Of a DNA stretch of 64,000 bases, positions 52,903 to 62,416 are shown in pieces (the stretch's first letter is position 1; each line of letters opens with the position of its first letter). Location: the NCBI RefSeq assembly GCF_030161435.1, contig NZ_BSSV01000001.1, positions 992,001 through 1,056,000 on the forward strand, written 5' to 3'. The notes beneath the pieces are model-generated. The model was not told the origin of the DNA, made no database searches, and saw only the letters and a program-made list of their open reading frames with translations. The DNA comes from Thalassotalea loyana. Its GTDB lineage: Bacteria; Pseudomonadota; Gammaproteobacteria; Enterobacterales; Alteromonadaceae. The translations under genes were made by a program, and so were the position numbers.

Positions 52903-54279
52903 ATGCTAGATATTAGCCAACTGCAACAACGACTAGAAAACTGCAAAAACTTTGTCCATGCACAACCTGTGTCTGTTGCTGGGCGCTTAGTTCGTGTGGT
53001 TGGCTTGACGCTTGAGGCTGTAGGAGTGAAGGCACCAGTGGGTAGCCAGTGCCTTGTTGAAACCTCAAGTGGGGATCTTATTGCTGAAGTTGTCGGATTT
53101 GACGGTGAACATACGTACTTAATGCCCGAGCAGTCTCTGCAAGGGGTGTTGCCAGGCGCACGAGTCTTACCGCTAAATCAAAAGTCTCAGATACCGCTTA
53201 CTATGAACTTACTTGGCAGGGTTATTGATGGTGTCGGCAAGCCACTAGACGGCAAAGGCCCTGTTAAGGTTGAAGAACATTATCAGCACAATCAGGCGCC
53301 ATTGAATCCATTGTCACGTCGAGCTATTTCTGAACCACTCGATGTAGGTGTGCGCTCAATTAATAGTTTTATTACGGTAGGCAAAGGCCAGCGTATGGGC
53401 CTGTTTGCCGGCTCTGGTGTCGGTAAAAGTGTCCTTTTGGGGATGATGACTCGCGGCACGACGGCGGATGTTATTGTTGTTGGCTTAGTTGGAGAGCGTG
53501 GCCGAGAAGTAAAAGAATTTATCGAAGAGATCCTAGGTGAAGAGGGTAGACAGCGCTCCGTAGTCGTTGCGGCACCAGCTGATAACTCACCGCTCATGCG
53601 CTTAAAAGGCTGTGAAACGGCAGTAGCAATCAGTGAATATTTTCGAGATCAAGGTTTAAATGTGTTGTTATTGCTTGACTCAATTACTCGGTATGCTCAA
53701 GCGCAACGTGAAATTGCACTTGCTGTTGGCGAGCCTCCAGCGACCAAAGGTTATCCACCTTCAGTATTTTCAAAGCTTCCACAACTTGTCGAACGAGCGG
53801 GTAATGGTGGCGATGGACAAGGGTCGATTACTGCTTTCTATACCGTATTGACAGAAGGGGACGATTTACAAGATCCGATTGCTGATGCATCACGTGCAAT
53901 ATTGGATGGACATATTGTTCTTTCCAGGGAATTGGCGGACGCGGGTCACTACCCAGCAGTTGATATCGAAGCTTCTATTTCGCGCGTAATGCCGATGGTG
54001 ACCAGTGAGGAGCATCAACAATTAGCCCGCTCATTGAAGCAAAATTATTCCTTGTATCAACAAAATAAAGATTTAATTTCTATCGGTGCGTATAGCGCAG
54101 GGAGTGATCCTCGAATTGATCAAGCGATTAAACTTCAACCTGTCATAAACTTTTTCCTTCAACAGCAAATGAAAGAAGTTATTCCTTACGACCAGAGTTT
54201 AGGCCAACTGCAAGAGATTATTCAGGCCGCTCAAGCTCATGCTCAACAAAACCAGCAGCAAACGCAGCCTCAGGGCTAA
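52903..54279 (+). CDS. fliI: Flagellar export ATPase FliI
   Basis: A 458-residue F1-beta-like ATPase powering unfolding and export. Walker A GSGVGKS (170-176), [15 protein letters not shown], Walker [36 protein letters not shown], and the C-terminal [27 protein letters not shown] are all canonical. A Q-rich tail ends the protein. It lies between fliH and fliJ, its partners. Confidence 0.97.
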   Translation: MLDISQLQQRLENCKNFVHAQPVSVAGRLVRVVGLTLEAVGVKAPVGSQCLVETSSGDLIAEVVGFDGEHTYLMPEQSLQGVLPGARVLPLNQKSQIPLTMNLLGRVIDGVGKPLDGKGPVKVEEHYQHNQAPLNPLSRRAISEPLDVGVRSINSFITVGKGQRMGLFAGSGVGKSVLLGMMTRGTTADVIVVGLVGERGREVKEFIEEILGEEGRQRSVVVAAPADNSPLMRLKGCETAVAISEYFRDQGLNVLLLLDSITRYAQAQREIALAVGEPPATKGYPPSVFSKLPQLVERAGNGGDGQGSITAFYTVLTEGDDLQDPIADASRAILDGHIVLSRELADAGHYPAVDIEASISRVMPMVTSEEHQQLARSLKQNYSLYQQNKDLISIGAYSAGSDPRIDQAIKLQPVINFFLQQQMKEVIPYDQSLGQLQEIIQAAQAHAQQNQQQTQPQG

Positions 54280-54290
54280 GGTAATCGGTC

Positions 54291-54734
54291 ATGTCCTTGA
54301 AGCAACTGAATACACTTTATAAATTTGAAAAAGACAAAGAGCATCAAGCTGCAACAGCACTACAGCATGCCGAAGCGGATTACCAACAAAATATTGCTCG
54401 TTTGCAAAGTGTGAGTGACTATCGACTAGAGTATATGAAACGTTTGGATGAACGCTCTAAAGTCGGGATTGATTCAGCAACTTATACACATTTCCATGCT
54501 TTTGTTGCAAAGCTTGATTATGCATCTGGCCAAGTTGAGATTGCGTTGAAGCAAGCCAAAGCCCTAGTAGAACAAAGAAAACAACAATGGTTTGCGCAAC
54601 AACAAAAAGTCCAAGCTGTTGAATTGTTGCGTGAAAAATTTATAGCTAAACAACAATTAAAGGCACAAAAACTAGAACAAAAGATGTTTGATGAAATTGC
54701 TACCCAGCAATTTATCCGAAGAAAACTGCGATAG
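54291..54734 (+). CDS. fliJ: Flagellar export chaperone/stalk FliJ
   Basis: A 147-residue coiled-coil protein (gamma-subunit-like) rich in Q, K and E. It starts SLKQLNTLYKFEKDKEHQAATALQHAEADYQQNIARLQSVSDYRLEYMKRL, typical of FliJ. It lies 11 bases after fliI and ends the fliE-fliJ unit. It links FliI to the FlhA export gate. Confidence 0.92.
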   Translation: MSLKQLNTLYKFEKDKEHQAATALQHAEADYQQNIARLQSVSDYRLEYMKRLDERSKVGIDSATYTHFHAFVAKLDYASGQVEIALKQAKALVEQRKQQWFAQQQKVQAVELLREKFIAKQQLKAQKLEQKMFDEIATQQFIRRKLR

Positions 54735-54753
54735 CCCTACTGCCTAAGATAAC

Positions 54754-54770
54754 TTGGTATTGCTTTTGCT
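54754..54770 (+). promoter_or_regulatory. Sigma-54 promoter for fliK
   Basis: TTGGTATTGCTTTTGCT: GG at 54756-54757, ten bases, GC at 54768-54769. It lies 62 bases before fliK. Its presence splits fliK from the fliE-fliJ unit. Confidence 0.82.
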
Positions 54771-54831
54771 TAATAACTACTAGCCCGAGACAATATCGTT
54801 TTCTGGTAAGAAGAATTAGAGATTAATATTC

Positions 54832-56823
54832 ATGAGCCAAGCTATTAATATTTCATTAGATTTGCCTGCTACACCTGAGTTTAGCGCGTATGTTGCGACC
54901 GATGGTGAACCAGGGCAAGGGCAAAACCCTGCATTTGCTCAAGAGCTCGAACGGCAAGTATTCGCCCATGAAAACCACTCAAAGACTGATGTTGCCGCGC
55001 ATGCTTCTGATGAAGTACGAGATGATAGTTGGGCGGCTTCAATATCGTCACCTGATATCTTAGCTGATGAACAGGTTTCAGATGCTCAACAAGTATTAGA
55101 TACTGAAAATACGCAAGAAAATGAGGCAGCCATCATACAGAAAGCAGACGCTCAGCAGACTACTATAATCACTGATGTTGTGCGTGACACGCTGACTGCT
55201 AGTACTCAATCAAATGATGAAGAGTCATTGGTTAAAGGTTCTGTAACCAATAAAAATATTGCACCAGAAAAATTGTTGCAAATGCTGGACAGTGCTCAGC
55301 AAATGGTCACTAGCAAGACTTATGTCGCACCTGCCGTGTTGACTACGCAACAGCAAGTGAGTCCAAAACTAAGTGTTGCTTCGACAACGGAGTCTGTGGT
55401 TACAGCATCAGAAAAACTAGCTGCTACAACGACTCAAATTAATCCTACCGACAATGAGGGTGAGCAGTTAGCTCAACAAGTTATTAGCGAGCAAAAGCCT
55501 GTTATTGCAAAGCCAGATGCTGATAATGACAATCTTGTTATCGATCGCAGAGTAAAAGCCGACACAACTAAGTTTATTGCATTAACTAAGCCTGAAAATA
55601 ATGTCGCAGTTGCTGATGACTTGAAGGCAAATGCCAATGACGGGTTGATTCACGTGTCACTTTCAAAAAGAGAGTTCAGCCAATCGCAAGCACAAATTAA
55701 CGAGTTGGTTGCTAACACACCAAAGAACCAGAGCACCAAACTGGAATCTGTGAATCATGCCACTGTAGCAATAGATGATGATGTTGACTTGTTGAAAGCA
55801 AAAGAGTTTGAAAAGCTTTCATTAACACAGAAAGCAGAGTTGGCTAATGAGCTAACTGGAAAACAAGCAACGAAAACACAAGAAACACCATCAGTTCAGT
55901 CAAATATTAACAAAGGTATTTCTAACCAAGAGAAGTTGCCTAGCAAAGAAGCTCAATTAGACTCGGTGAAAGGGAAACTAGAAGTCATTGAAAATCAGGA
56001 GTTTAGTGATATCAAGCCGCTTCGTGGTCCAGTTGCAACTCCATTGACTGCAGAGCCACAAAAAGTAGAACGCCAAATAAATGTCGCGACGGCGCAGCCT
56101 GTTCAATTCATTGAGAGCTCTGAAGGCGCAAGCACAAAAACTGCAGAAATGGATGTGGTTGATGAGCTGGTCATTGATAATGACAAAGAAATGAAGTCTT
56201 CAATGTTAACTGGTGACGCTATTGTAAAATCAAATGCTGGAACACAAACCGTCGATAGCCCAACAATCCGAGTGACGAACATCAATGGTCAAGAAAGTGC
56301 TCAGGCTATTCACCAGCAGCAAACTCATAGTCAACCCCTTGAAGAGCAAGTAACCCAGCAGCAAAACTTAAAACAAGTTGAAAAAGTAGCAACCGAAGTG
56401 ATTAATGTTAATCACAAAAACTTTTCTCAACAGGTTAAAGAAAAAGTTATGGTCATGATCTCTCAGAAACTACAATCTGTAGATATTCAGCTTGATCCGC
56501 CTGAATTGGGTAATGTTCATGTCAGAGTAAACCTTCAAGGTGAGCAGGCGATGGTTAATTTCGTTGTTCAGCAACCGCAAGCGAAGGAAGCAATTGAACA
56601 GCATATGAATAGACTACGCGATATGTTATCAGAATCTGGTATCGACTTAGGCGATACAGATGTGCAGCAACAGTTCTCTCAAAATGATACTGAATTTAAT
56701 GACAATGAGGGATTAGAAAATAGTCAATCGTCTTCTGAAGCGCTAGTTGAGGACGATCAGAATATACAAAATGATAAGCAAGTGGTTAATGTGCAATCAA
56801 TTGGCATTGATTACTTCGCTTAA
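54832..56823 (+). CDS. fliK: Hook-length control protein FliK
   Basis: A 663-residue molecular ruler and export switch. The first ~520 residues are low-complexity, acidic and T/Q/S-rich with no clear domains. The conserved C-terminal switch domain is at ~540-615 (QSVDIQLDPPELGNVHVRVNLQGEQAMVNFVVQQPQAKEAIEQHMNRLRDMLSESGIDLGDT). It is longer than E. coli FliK (~375-405), as in many marine gammaproteobacteria. It interacts with FlhB to stop hook export. Confidence 0.92.
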   Translation: MSQAINISLDLPATPEFSAYVATDGEPGQGQNPAFAQELERQVFAHENHSKTDVAAHASDEVRDDSWAASISSPDILADEQVSDAQQVLDTENTQENEAAIIQKADAQQTTIITDVVRDTLTASTQSNDEESLVKGSVTNKNIAPEKLLQMLDSAQQMVTSKTYVAPAVLTTQQQVSPKLSVASTTESVVTASEKLAATTTQINPTDNEGEQLAQQVISEQKPVIAKPDADNDNLVIDRRVKADTTKFIALTKPENNVAVADDLKANANDGLIHVSLSKREFSQSQAQINELVANTPKNQSTKLESVNHATVAIDDDVDLLKAKEFEKLSLTQKAELANELTGKQATKTQETPSVQSNINKGISNQEKLPSKEAQLDSVKGKLEVIENQEFSDIKPLRGPVATPLTAEPQKVERQINVATAQPVQFIESSEGASTKTAEMDVVDELVIDNDKEMKSSMLTGDAIVKSNAGTQTVDSPTIRVTNINGQESAQAIHQQQTHSQPLEEQVTQQQNLKQVEKVATEVINVNHKNFSQQVKEKVMVMISQKLQSVDIQLDPPELGNVHVRVNLQGEQAMVNFVVQQPQAKEAIEQHMNRLRDMLSESGIDLGDTDVQQQFSQNDTEFNDNEGLENSQSSSEALVEDDQNIQNDKQVVNVQSIGIDYFA

Positions 56824-56847
56824 TGCGAGAAATCTATAAGCATTACC

Positions 56848-56864
56848 TTGGCTTAAACTGTGCT
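56848..56864 (+). promoter_or_regulatory. Sigma-54 promoter for fliL
   Basis: TTGGCTTAAACTGTGCT: GG at 56850-56851, ten bases, GC at 56862-56863. It lies 51 bases before fliL and should drive fliLMNOPQR-flhB. Confidence 0.85.
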
Positions 56865-56914
56865 TAACGCTATAGTGGGCAACATATATTCGACAATTAT
56901 TATGAGAGTAAACA

Positions 56915-57448
56915 ATGGCTGATGAAGAAAAAGAACTCGAATTAGAAGATGGTGGTAAGAAGAAAAAGCTGATTATCATTATCGCTATTGTTGTAATTCT
57001 TGCTGCGGCAGGTGGTGGTGCATTTTTCTTTATGGGTGGTGAGGAAGAGCCTAGCCAAGCGGAGGTTGATGCTGCGTTAGCTAGCGGTGAAGCTCCTGCT
57101 GCTGAAGAAGCAGCTGCGGGTGAGACAGGATCCGCACTATACGTACCAATGCCTCGTCCTTTCAGATTTAATGTACCTGGCGCATCACGCGATAGGTATG
57201 TAGAGATTCGTGCGCAATTACTGGTACGTGGCGCTGAAAATGAAGAGGAAGCTAAGAAACATGTGCCGTTAATTGAGAGTACATTGCTTGGCGTCTTTTC
57301 ATTGGCAAATGCAGATGATTTATCTACGAGTGCTGGTAAAACGTCATTAAAGCAGTTGTCATTGTCGGAAGTTCAAAAAGTTATGGTAGAAATATCAGGA
57401 CGAAAAGTTGTAGAGCAAGTGTTATTCACTGGCTTTGTAATGCAGTAA
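56915..57448 (+). CDS. fliL: Flagellar stator-associated protein FliL
   Basis: A 177-residue inner-membrane protein. A charged cytoplasmic N-terminus (EEKELELEDGGKKKK) precedes one helix (KLIIIIAIVVILAAAGGGAFFFM). An acidic A/E-rich linker and the FliL periplasmic domain follow (YVPMPRPFRFNVPGASRDRYVEIRAQLLVRG). It supports stator function near MotB. First gene after its sigma-54 promoter. Confidence 0.95.
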   Translation: MADEEKELELEDGGKKKKLIIIIAIVVILAAAGGGAFFFMGGEEEPSQAEVDAALASGEAPAAEEAAAGETGSALYVPMPRPFRFNVPGASRDRYVEIRAQLLVRGAENEEEAKKHVPLIESTLLGVFSLANADDLSTSAGKTSLKQLSLSEVQKVMVEISGRKVVEQVLFTGFVMQ

Positions 57449-57486
57449 ATAAAATCGTTGATACTGGATAATTAAGAGAAAGTTAC

Positions 57487-58554
57487 GTGAGTGATTTATT
57501 ATCGCAAGACGAAATTGACGCGCTACTCCATGGCGTTGACGAAGTTGAAGAAGAAGAGATAGTTGAGGACGTCGAACATACCGAAGGTATGACCGACTAC
57601 GACTTCTCGTCTCAAGATCGCATCGTTCGTGGTCGTATGCCGACCCTCGAAATGGTGAACGAACGCTTCGCTCGTCATATGCGTATCAGTCTGTTCAATA
57701 TGATGCGACGCACTGCTGAACTATCAATAAACGGCATTCAAATGATTAAGTTTGGTGAGTACGTACATACCTTGTTTGTTCCGACAAGCTTGAACATGGT
57801 TCGTTTTAGACCATTAAAAGGTACTGCCTTAATTACGATGGAAGCGCGATTAGTTTTCATTTTGGTAGATAACTTTTTTGGTGGTGATGGCCGTTATCAC
57901 GCAAAAATTGAAGGTCGTGAATTTACGCCGACTGAACGACGAATTATTCAAATGTTGCTTAAGCTTATCTTCGAAGACTACAAAGAAGCATGGTCACCTG
58001 TGATGGATGTTTCTTTTGAATATTTAGATTCTGAAGTTAACCCGTCGATGGCGAATATTGTAAGTCCAACCGAAGTCGTTGTTATCAGTTCATTTCATAT
58101 CGAGCTTGACGGTGGTGGTGGTGACTTCCATGTGGCGTTACCTTATTCAATGCTTGAACCGATTCGTGAATTGCTTGATGCAGGTGTGCAGTCAGATAAA
58201 GAAGATACTGACATGCGTTGGTCTAAGGCCTTACGTGACGAAATAATGGATGTTCCAGTCGAGCTCTCAACTAAGTTTATCGAAGTTGATATACCGTTAT
58301 CTCGCGTGCAAACCCTCAAAGAGGGGGACATTATACCGATTGAAATGCCAGACCATATTACGGTGTTAATTGAAGATCTTCCAACTTATCGTGCTCAACT
58401 AGGCAAAAGTCGCGATAACTTGGCATTAAAGATTCAAGAGAAAATTAAACGTCCAGAGTCAGTTAAATCAGAGCTGACGATTCTAACAAAAGGTGGTAAG
58501 CGTTTAGACAGTGATGCAGAGCTCCACATGTTAGAAGATGACTTAGAGTATTAA
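57487..58554 (+). CDS. fliM: Motor switch protein FliM
   Basis: A 355-residue C-ring protein. The N-terminal CheY-P-binding motif LLSQDEIDALLHG is intact. The CheC-like middle domain has GRMPTLEMVNERFARHMRISLFNMMRR and NPSMANIVSPTEVVVISSFHIELDGGGGDFHVALPYSMLEPIRE. The C-terminal SpoA/FliN-like domain starts ~255. It begins with GTG at 57487 (ttacGTGagt), so the first residue is fMet. Confidence 0.96.
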   Translation: MSDLLSQDEIDALLHGVDEVEEEEIVEDVEHTEGMTDYDFSSQDRIVRGRMPTLEMVNERFARHMRISLFNMMRRTAELSINGIQMIKFGEYVHTLFVPTSLNMVRFRPLKGTALITMEARLVFILVDNFFGGDGRYHAKIEGREFTPTERRIIQMLLKLIFEDYKEAWSPVMDVSFEYLDSEVNPSMANIVSPTEVVVISSFHIELDGGGGDFHVALPYSMLEPIRELLDAGVQSDKEDTDMRWSKALRDEIMDVPVELSTKFIEVDIPLSRVQTLKEGDIIPIEMPDHITVLIEDLPTYRAQLGKSRDNLALKIQEKIKRPESVKSELTILTKGGKRLDSDAELHMLEDDLEY

Positions 58555-58571
58555 AGAAAGAGGTTAGTGAC

Positions 58572-58961
58572 ATGAGCACTGAAAATGAAGACGGTTTAGA
58601 CATGTGGGCGGAAGCGATGGACGAACAGGCCGCCGCTGAAGCTGAGAGTGTTGAGCTAGATGAGCTTGAAGAAGAAGCGCCAGCAGTCTCGGGTGACGAC
58701 CAGCGACGCTTAGATACTATTTTAGATATTCCCGTTACGATTTCTATGGAAGTAGGGCGTAGCCAAATTAGTATCCGTAACCTATTACAATTAAACCAAG
58801 GCTCTGTTGTCGAACTTGACCGTGTTGCAGGTGAAGCCCTTGATGTGATGGTTAATGGTACTCTGATTGCTCACGGGGAAGTGGTTGTGGTCAATGATAA
58901 GTTTGGTATCCGTTTAACAGATGTTATCAGTCAAGTAGAACGTATTAAAAAGTTACGATAA
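58572..58961 (+). CDS. fliN: Motor switch protein FliN
   Basis: A 129-residue C-ring base protein. An acidic N-terminus is followed by the SpoA domain LDTILDIPVTISMEVGRSQISIRNLLQLNQGSVVELDRVAGEALDVMVNGTLIAHGEVVVVNDKFGIRLTDVIS, fully canonical. The stop overlaps the fliO start (TAATG). Confidence 0.97.
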   Translation: MSTENEDGLDMWAEAMDEQAAAEAESVELDELEEEAPAVSGDDQRRLDTILDIPVTISMEVGRSQISIRNLLQLNQGSVVELDRVAGEALDVMVNGTLIAHGEVVVVNDKFGIRLTDVISQVERIKKLR

Positions 58962-59365
58962 TGAAGCTGATTATCACGCTAATTGGTTTATTAACTGCAA
59001 GTTTTTCAAGCTTTGCAGAACAAGCGCAAGTAGGTAAAAATGTCGCAGGCAACATGGACGCGTTTTCTATGTTGCTTTCGTTATTTATGGTGCTTGGTTT
59101 GATCATTGTTTGTGCGTTAGTTTTAAAGAAGTTTCAAACTAATCAGCAGCATATTTCAGGTATGAAAGTCGTGTCTACGCTTCATTTATCAACCAAAGAA
59201 AAACTCGTTGTTGTTGAAGTTGCCGGTAAGCAAATGCTACTAGGGGTAACTGCCAATCAAATTAGCAAATTAGAAACATTAGATGAGCCACTAGAGCTTA
59301 ATCAACCTGCTCAGTCATTATCTCAGTCATGGGCACAAATGAAAAAGAACGTATTAAAACAATAA
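58961..59365 (+). CDS. fliO: Flagellar export membrane protein FliO
   Basis: A 134-residue protein with a cleavable-looking N-terminus ([19 protein letters not shown]) and one transmembrane helix (about 30-50: [21 protein letters not shown]). A cytoplasmic part with [41 protein letters not shown] follows, the FliO core. It chaperones FliP assembly. It ends 8 bases before fliP. Confidence 0.92.
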   Translation: MKLIITLIGLLTASFSSFAEQAQVGKNVAGNMDAFSMLLSLFMVLGLIIVCALVLKKFQTNQQHISGMKVVSTLHLSTKEKLVVVEVAGKQMLLGVTANQISKLETLDEPLELNQPAQSLSQSWAQMKKNVLKQ

Positions 59366-59373
59366 GAACGGTT

Positions 59374-60138
59374 ATGAATAATTACGCTAAAGCTTTTCTC
59401 GCATTCCTATTATTTTTCGCCTTTGCTGGCTCGGCTTTAGCGCAACAAGACTTGTCTTTGCCGGCATTTACCATGTCGACAAACCCAGATGGTTCACAGG
59501 AGTATTCTGTAACCCTCCAAATTCTGATTTTTATGACGGCGCTGAGTTTTATACCAGCAGCCATCATTATGATGACATCGTTTACTCGTATCGTTGTTAT
59601 TATGGCAATACTACGCCAAGCGTTCGGCTTGCAACAAACACCATCTAACCAAGTAATATTGGGCTTAACGCTTTTTTTGACGCTCTTTATTATGACGCCG
59701 GTATATAACCAAGTTAATGAAGTAGCGATTCAGCCATATTTAAACGATCAATTAACCTCTGTAGAGGCAATAGATAGAGGTAAAGAGCCTTTGCGAGCGT
59801 TTATGCTTGAGCAAACGCGCTTAAAAGACCTCAATACGCTTGCTTCAATGTCTGGTATTGAGGATATTGGTGAACCACATACGTTGCCTATGACGGTAAT
59901 TATTCCTGCCTTTATCATCAGTGAATTAAAAACAGCGTTCCAGATTGGCTTTATTTTGTTTATACCCTTCTTAATCATTGATCTTGTTGTGGCGAGTATT
60001 TTGATGGCAATGGGTATGATGATGTTATCGCCTATGATCGTATCATTGCCGTTTAAGCTCATGCTGTTTGTCTTAGTTGATGGATGGAATTTAGTTATAG
60101 GAACCATTGCAACAAGTTACGGATTAGGAGCAACCTGA
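59374..60138 (+). CDS. fliP: Export gate protein FliP
   Basis: A 254-residue export gate subunit with a signal peptide ([24 protein letters not shown]) and four transmembrane helices. FliP hallmarks are [48 protein letters not shown] and [18 protein letters not shown]. An in-frame upstream start (59329) overlaps fliO and would hide the signal peptide, so 59374 is chosen. Confidence 0.95.
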   Translation: MNNYAKAFLAFLLFFAFAGSALAQQDLSLPAFTMSTNPDGSQEYSVTLQILIFMTALSFIPAAIIMMTSFTRIVVIMAILRQAFGLQQTPSNQVILGLTLFLTLFIMTPVYNQVNEVAIQPYLNDQLTSVEAIDRGKEPLRAFMLEQTRLKDLNTLASMSGIEDIGEPHTLPMTVIIPAFIISELKTAFQIGFILFIPFLIIDLVVASILMAMGMMMLSPMIVSLPFKLMLFVLVDGWNLVIGTIATSYGLGAT

Positions 60139-60407
60139 TGAGCCCTGAAGTCTTTGTTGATATTCTTAGAGATGCGTTATTTTTAGTTATCATTTTGGTA
60201 AGTGCGGTTATTGTTCCAAGTTTGTTAGTCGGTTTAATTGTGGCAGTTTTTCAAGCAGCAACATCAATCAATGAACAAACCCTAAGCTTTTTACCTCGTT
60301 TGATTGTTACTTTATTAGCCTTAATCGTTGGCGGCCATTGGTTAGTACAAAAATTAATGGATTATACCTTCAGACTGGTCGCAAGCATCCCTTCAGTGGT
60401 GAGCTAA
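60138..60407 (+). CDS. fliQ: Export gate protein FliQ
   Basis: An 89-residue, two-helix membrane protein, exactly the family length. It starts [55 protein letters not shown]. The ATG overlaps the fliP stop (TGATG); the longer upstream frame is fliP sequence. Part of the FliP5Q4R1 gate. Confidence 0.95.
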   Translation: MSPEVFVDILRDALFLVIILVSAVIVPSLLVGLIVAVFQAATSINEQTLSFLPRLIVTLLALIVGGHWLVQKLMDYTFRLVASIPSVVS

Positions 60408-61190
60408 ATGGAGTTTACCGAGTCAGTTATTAATCAATACCTGGCTGATTTTCTTTTGCCATTAACACGTATCTCGGCATTGATTATGGCGATGATTGGC
60501 TTAGGTGCGCAAACGACGCCGACGCGAGTTAAATTGTTTTTATCGCTTGCTATTACTGTTTGTGTGATGCCTGCAATCCCCCCCGCAAAAGTTGATAACT
60601 TGTTTAGCTTTGCAACTACATTACTTGTCTTTGAGCAGATTATCATTGGCGTGATGATAGGCTTTATTACTGTCATGGTAATTAATACGTTTACGCTAGC
60701 TGGTCAAATCATTGCGATGCAAACGGGCTTGGGTTTTGCCTCGCTGGTTGATCCCGCGTCAGGGACGAGCGTACCGGCTGTAGGTCAATTTTTCTTAATA
60801 TTATCAACATTATTGTTCTGGGCGTTAGATGGACATTTAGCGTTTCTTCAATTTGTCGTTGCGAGTTTTCAAACGATTCCTATCCCTTCTGGTGATTTTG
60901 AAGTCGTCAAATTTAGAGAAATCGTCGAGTGGGGTGGTTGGATGTTTTCAACGGCAATGTCATTGGCTTTGGCTCCACTGACCGCTATGTTATTGATTAA
61001 CTTCTCATTCGGTATTATGACTCGTGCAGCACCACAGCTTAATATTTTTGCTATTGGTTTTCCGATAACGATGACCGCGGGTTTGATTATTATGTGGTTA
61101 ACCATGAGTAACTTCTTGGTTCACTTTGAGGCACAATGGCAACGTGCCGTTGATTTTAGCTGTTACCTCATTGATTGTGGGGCACCTTAA
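60408..61190 (+). CDS. fliR: Export gate protein FliR
   Basis: A 260-residue multi-helix membrane protein starting directly after fliQ. Conserved parts are LPLTRISALIMAMIGLGAQTTPTRVKLFLSLAIT and GFASLVDPASGTSVPAVGQFFLILSTLLFWALDGHLAFL. It is the single-copy plug-side subunit of the export gate. The stop overlaps the flhB start (TAATG). Confidence 0.96.
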   Translation: MEFTESVINQYLADFLLPLTRISALIMAMIGLGAQTTPTRVKLFLSLAITVCVMPAIPPAKVDNLFSFATTLLVFEQIIIGVMIGFITVMVINTFTLAGQIIAMQTGLGFASLVDPASGTSVPAVGQFFLILSTLLFWALDGHLAFLQFVVASFQTIPIPSGDFEVVKFREIVEWGGWMFSTAMSLALAPLTAMLLINFSFGIMTRAAPQLNIFAIGFPITMTAGLIIMWLTMSNFLVHFEAQWQRAVDFSCYLIDCGAP

Positions 61191-62320
61191 TGGCTGAAAG
61201 TGATAGCGGTGAACGCACCGAGGAACCCACACCCAAAAAGCTTGCTGATGCCCGCAAAAAAGGACAAATTGCGAGGTCTAAAGACCTTGGAACAATGTTT
61301 GTCCTCCTTGGTAGTGCAGCAGCCATGTTACTCGTCGGAGAGTCTCTAACGAGAGCGCTTAAGTCAATTATGACAAGGCTATTTACGTTAACTCGTGAGG
61401 AAGCCTTAGATGTTAGTGCGTTGTTTGACCTTATTTCCGATGCCGTTTTTACGATCATGACGCCCATGTTATGGATGTTTTTTATTATCGTTTTAGCTGC
61501 TTTTATTGGTAACACTATTCTCGGCGGGATGAGTTTTTCGTGGGAAGCGGCAGCGCCAAAATTAAACAAAATGTCGCCAATTGCAGGGTTCAAGCGAATG
61601 TTTGGTTTGCAGGCGTTGGTTGAGTTTATTAAGTCTTTGCTAAAGTTTCTGGTTGTTGTCATCGTCGCATACTTTTTACTCGTTGGCCTATTTGAAGAAA
61701 TTCTGCATTTAAGTATTGAGCTAAGTCCAGGCAACTTTGGTCACGCAGTTAACATGCTACTTTGGATGTTTATAGCGTTATCTATGTCATTAATCATCAT
61801 TGCTGCTATTGATGCACCTTATCAAAAGTGGAATCACACGCGCCAACTTAAAATGACGAAACAAGAAGTCAAAGATGAGATGAAAAACGCCGATGGTAAC
61901 CCGGAGATCAAAGGTCGTATTCGACGATTGCAATATGAAATGTCTCAACGACGAATGATGCAAGAAGTACCGAATGCTGATGTCGTTATCACGAACCCAA
62001 CACATTACTCTGTCGCGATTAAATACGATCCTAATGGCTCAGGTGCACCAACTGTTATCGCTAAAGGCATTGATGAAATGGCTATTCATATTCGCACGAT
62101 TGCAAAAGAGCACGGCGTTGAGATTTTAGCTTCTCCTGCACTAGCAAGAAGCCTGTATTATACGACTGAAGTTGATGATGAAATACCGGAACAGTTATTC
62201 GCTGCCGTTGCTCAAGTTCTTGCCTTTGTCTTCCAGCTAAACTTGTATAAGGAGGGCAAAGGGAAACGCCCAGTACCTGTTGCTAATAATTTACCTATTC
62301 CAGATGAGTTTAAGTATTAA
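61190..62320 (+). CDS. flhB: Export gate switch protein FlhB
   Basis: A 376-residue protein. The start MAESDSGERTEEPTPKKLADARKKGQIARSKDL is the family signature, then four transmembrane helices, then the autocleaving cytoplasmic domain with NPTH (N269-P270, the same number as in enterobacterial FlhB). It switches export from hook to filament when FliK reports hook length. The ATG at 61190 shares its A with the fliR stop. Confidence 0.97.
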   Translation: MAESDSGERTEEPTPKKLADARKKGQIARSKDLGTMFVLLGSAAAMLLVGESLTRALKSIMTRLFTLTREEALDVSALFDLISDAVFTIMTPMLWMFFIIVLAAFIGNTILGGMSFSWEAAAPKLNKMSPIAGFKRMFGLQALVEFIKSLLKFLVVVIVAYFLLVGLFEEILHLSIELSPGNFGHAVNMLLWMFIALSMSLIIIAAIDAPYQKWNHTRQLKMTKQEVKDEMKNADGNPEIKGRIRRLQYEMSQRRMMQEVPNADVVITNPTHYSVAIKYDPNGSGAPTVIAKGIDEMAIHIRTIAKEHGVEILASPALARSLYYTTEVDDEIPEQLFAAVAQVLAFVFQLNLYKEGKGKRPVPVANNLPIPDEFKY

Positions 62321-62360
62321 CTGGTGGATTAAACAGCAAGTGATTCGCAATAACTAACAA

Positions 62361-62377
62361 CTGGTATAGTTATTGCC
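62361..62377 (+). promoter_or_regulatory. Sigma-54 promoter for flhA
   Basis: CTGGTATAGTTATTGCC: GG at 62363-62364, ten bases, GC at 62375-62376. It is 40 bases before the flhA ATG. The left part overlaps a small inverted repeat (AATAACTA 62349-62356 / TAGTTATT 62367-62374). Confidence 0.8.
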
Positions 62378-62384
62378 TTTTATT

Positions 62385-62412
62385 AACTATGAGTCAAAAA
62401 ATTATCATAGTT
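62385..62412 (+). promoter_or_regulatory. Hairpin in the flhA leader
   Basis: AACTATGA (62385-62392) pairs perfectly with TCATAGTT (62405-62412). It fills nearly the whole predicted ~30-base leader and ends four bases before the flhA ATG. No purine-rich ribosome site is present between. It could limit or time FlhA translation. Confidence 0.45.
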
Positions 62413-62416
62413 GTAC

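Noticed and set aside
61168-61734. 188-codon minus-strand frame opposite flhB
   Set aside because: Shadow of the flhB reading frame: no family features, and flhB is unmistakable on the plus strand. The same holds for other antisense frames, for example 17890-18342 opposite flgI.
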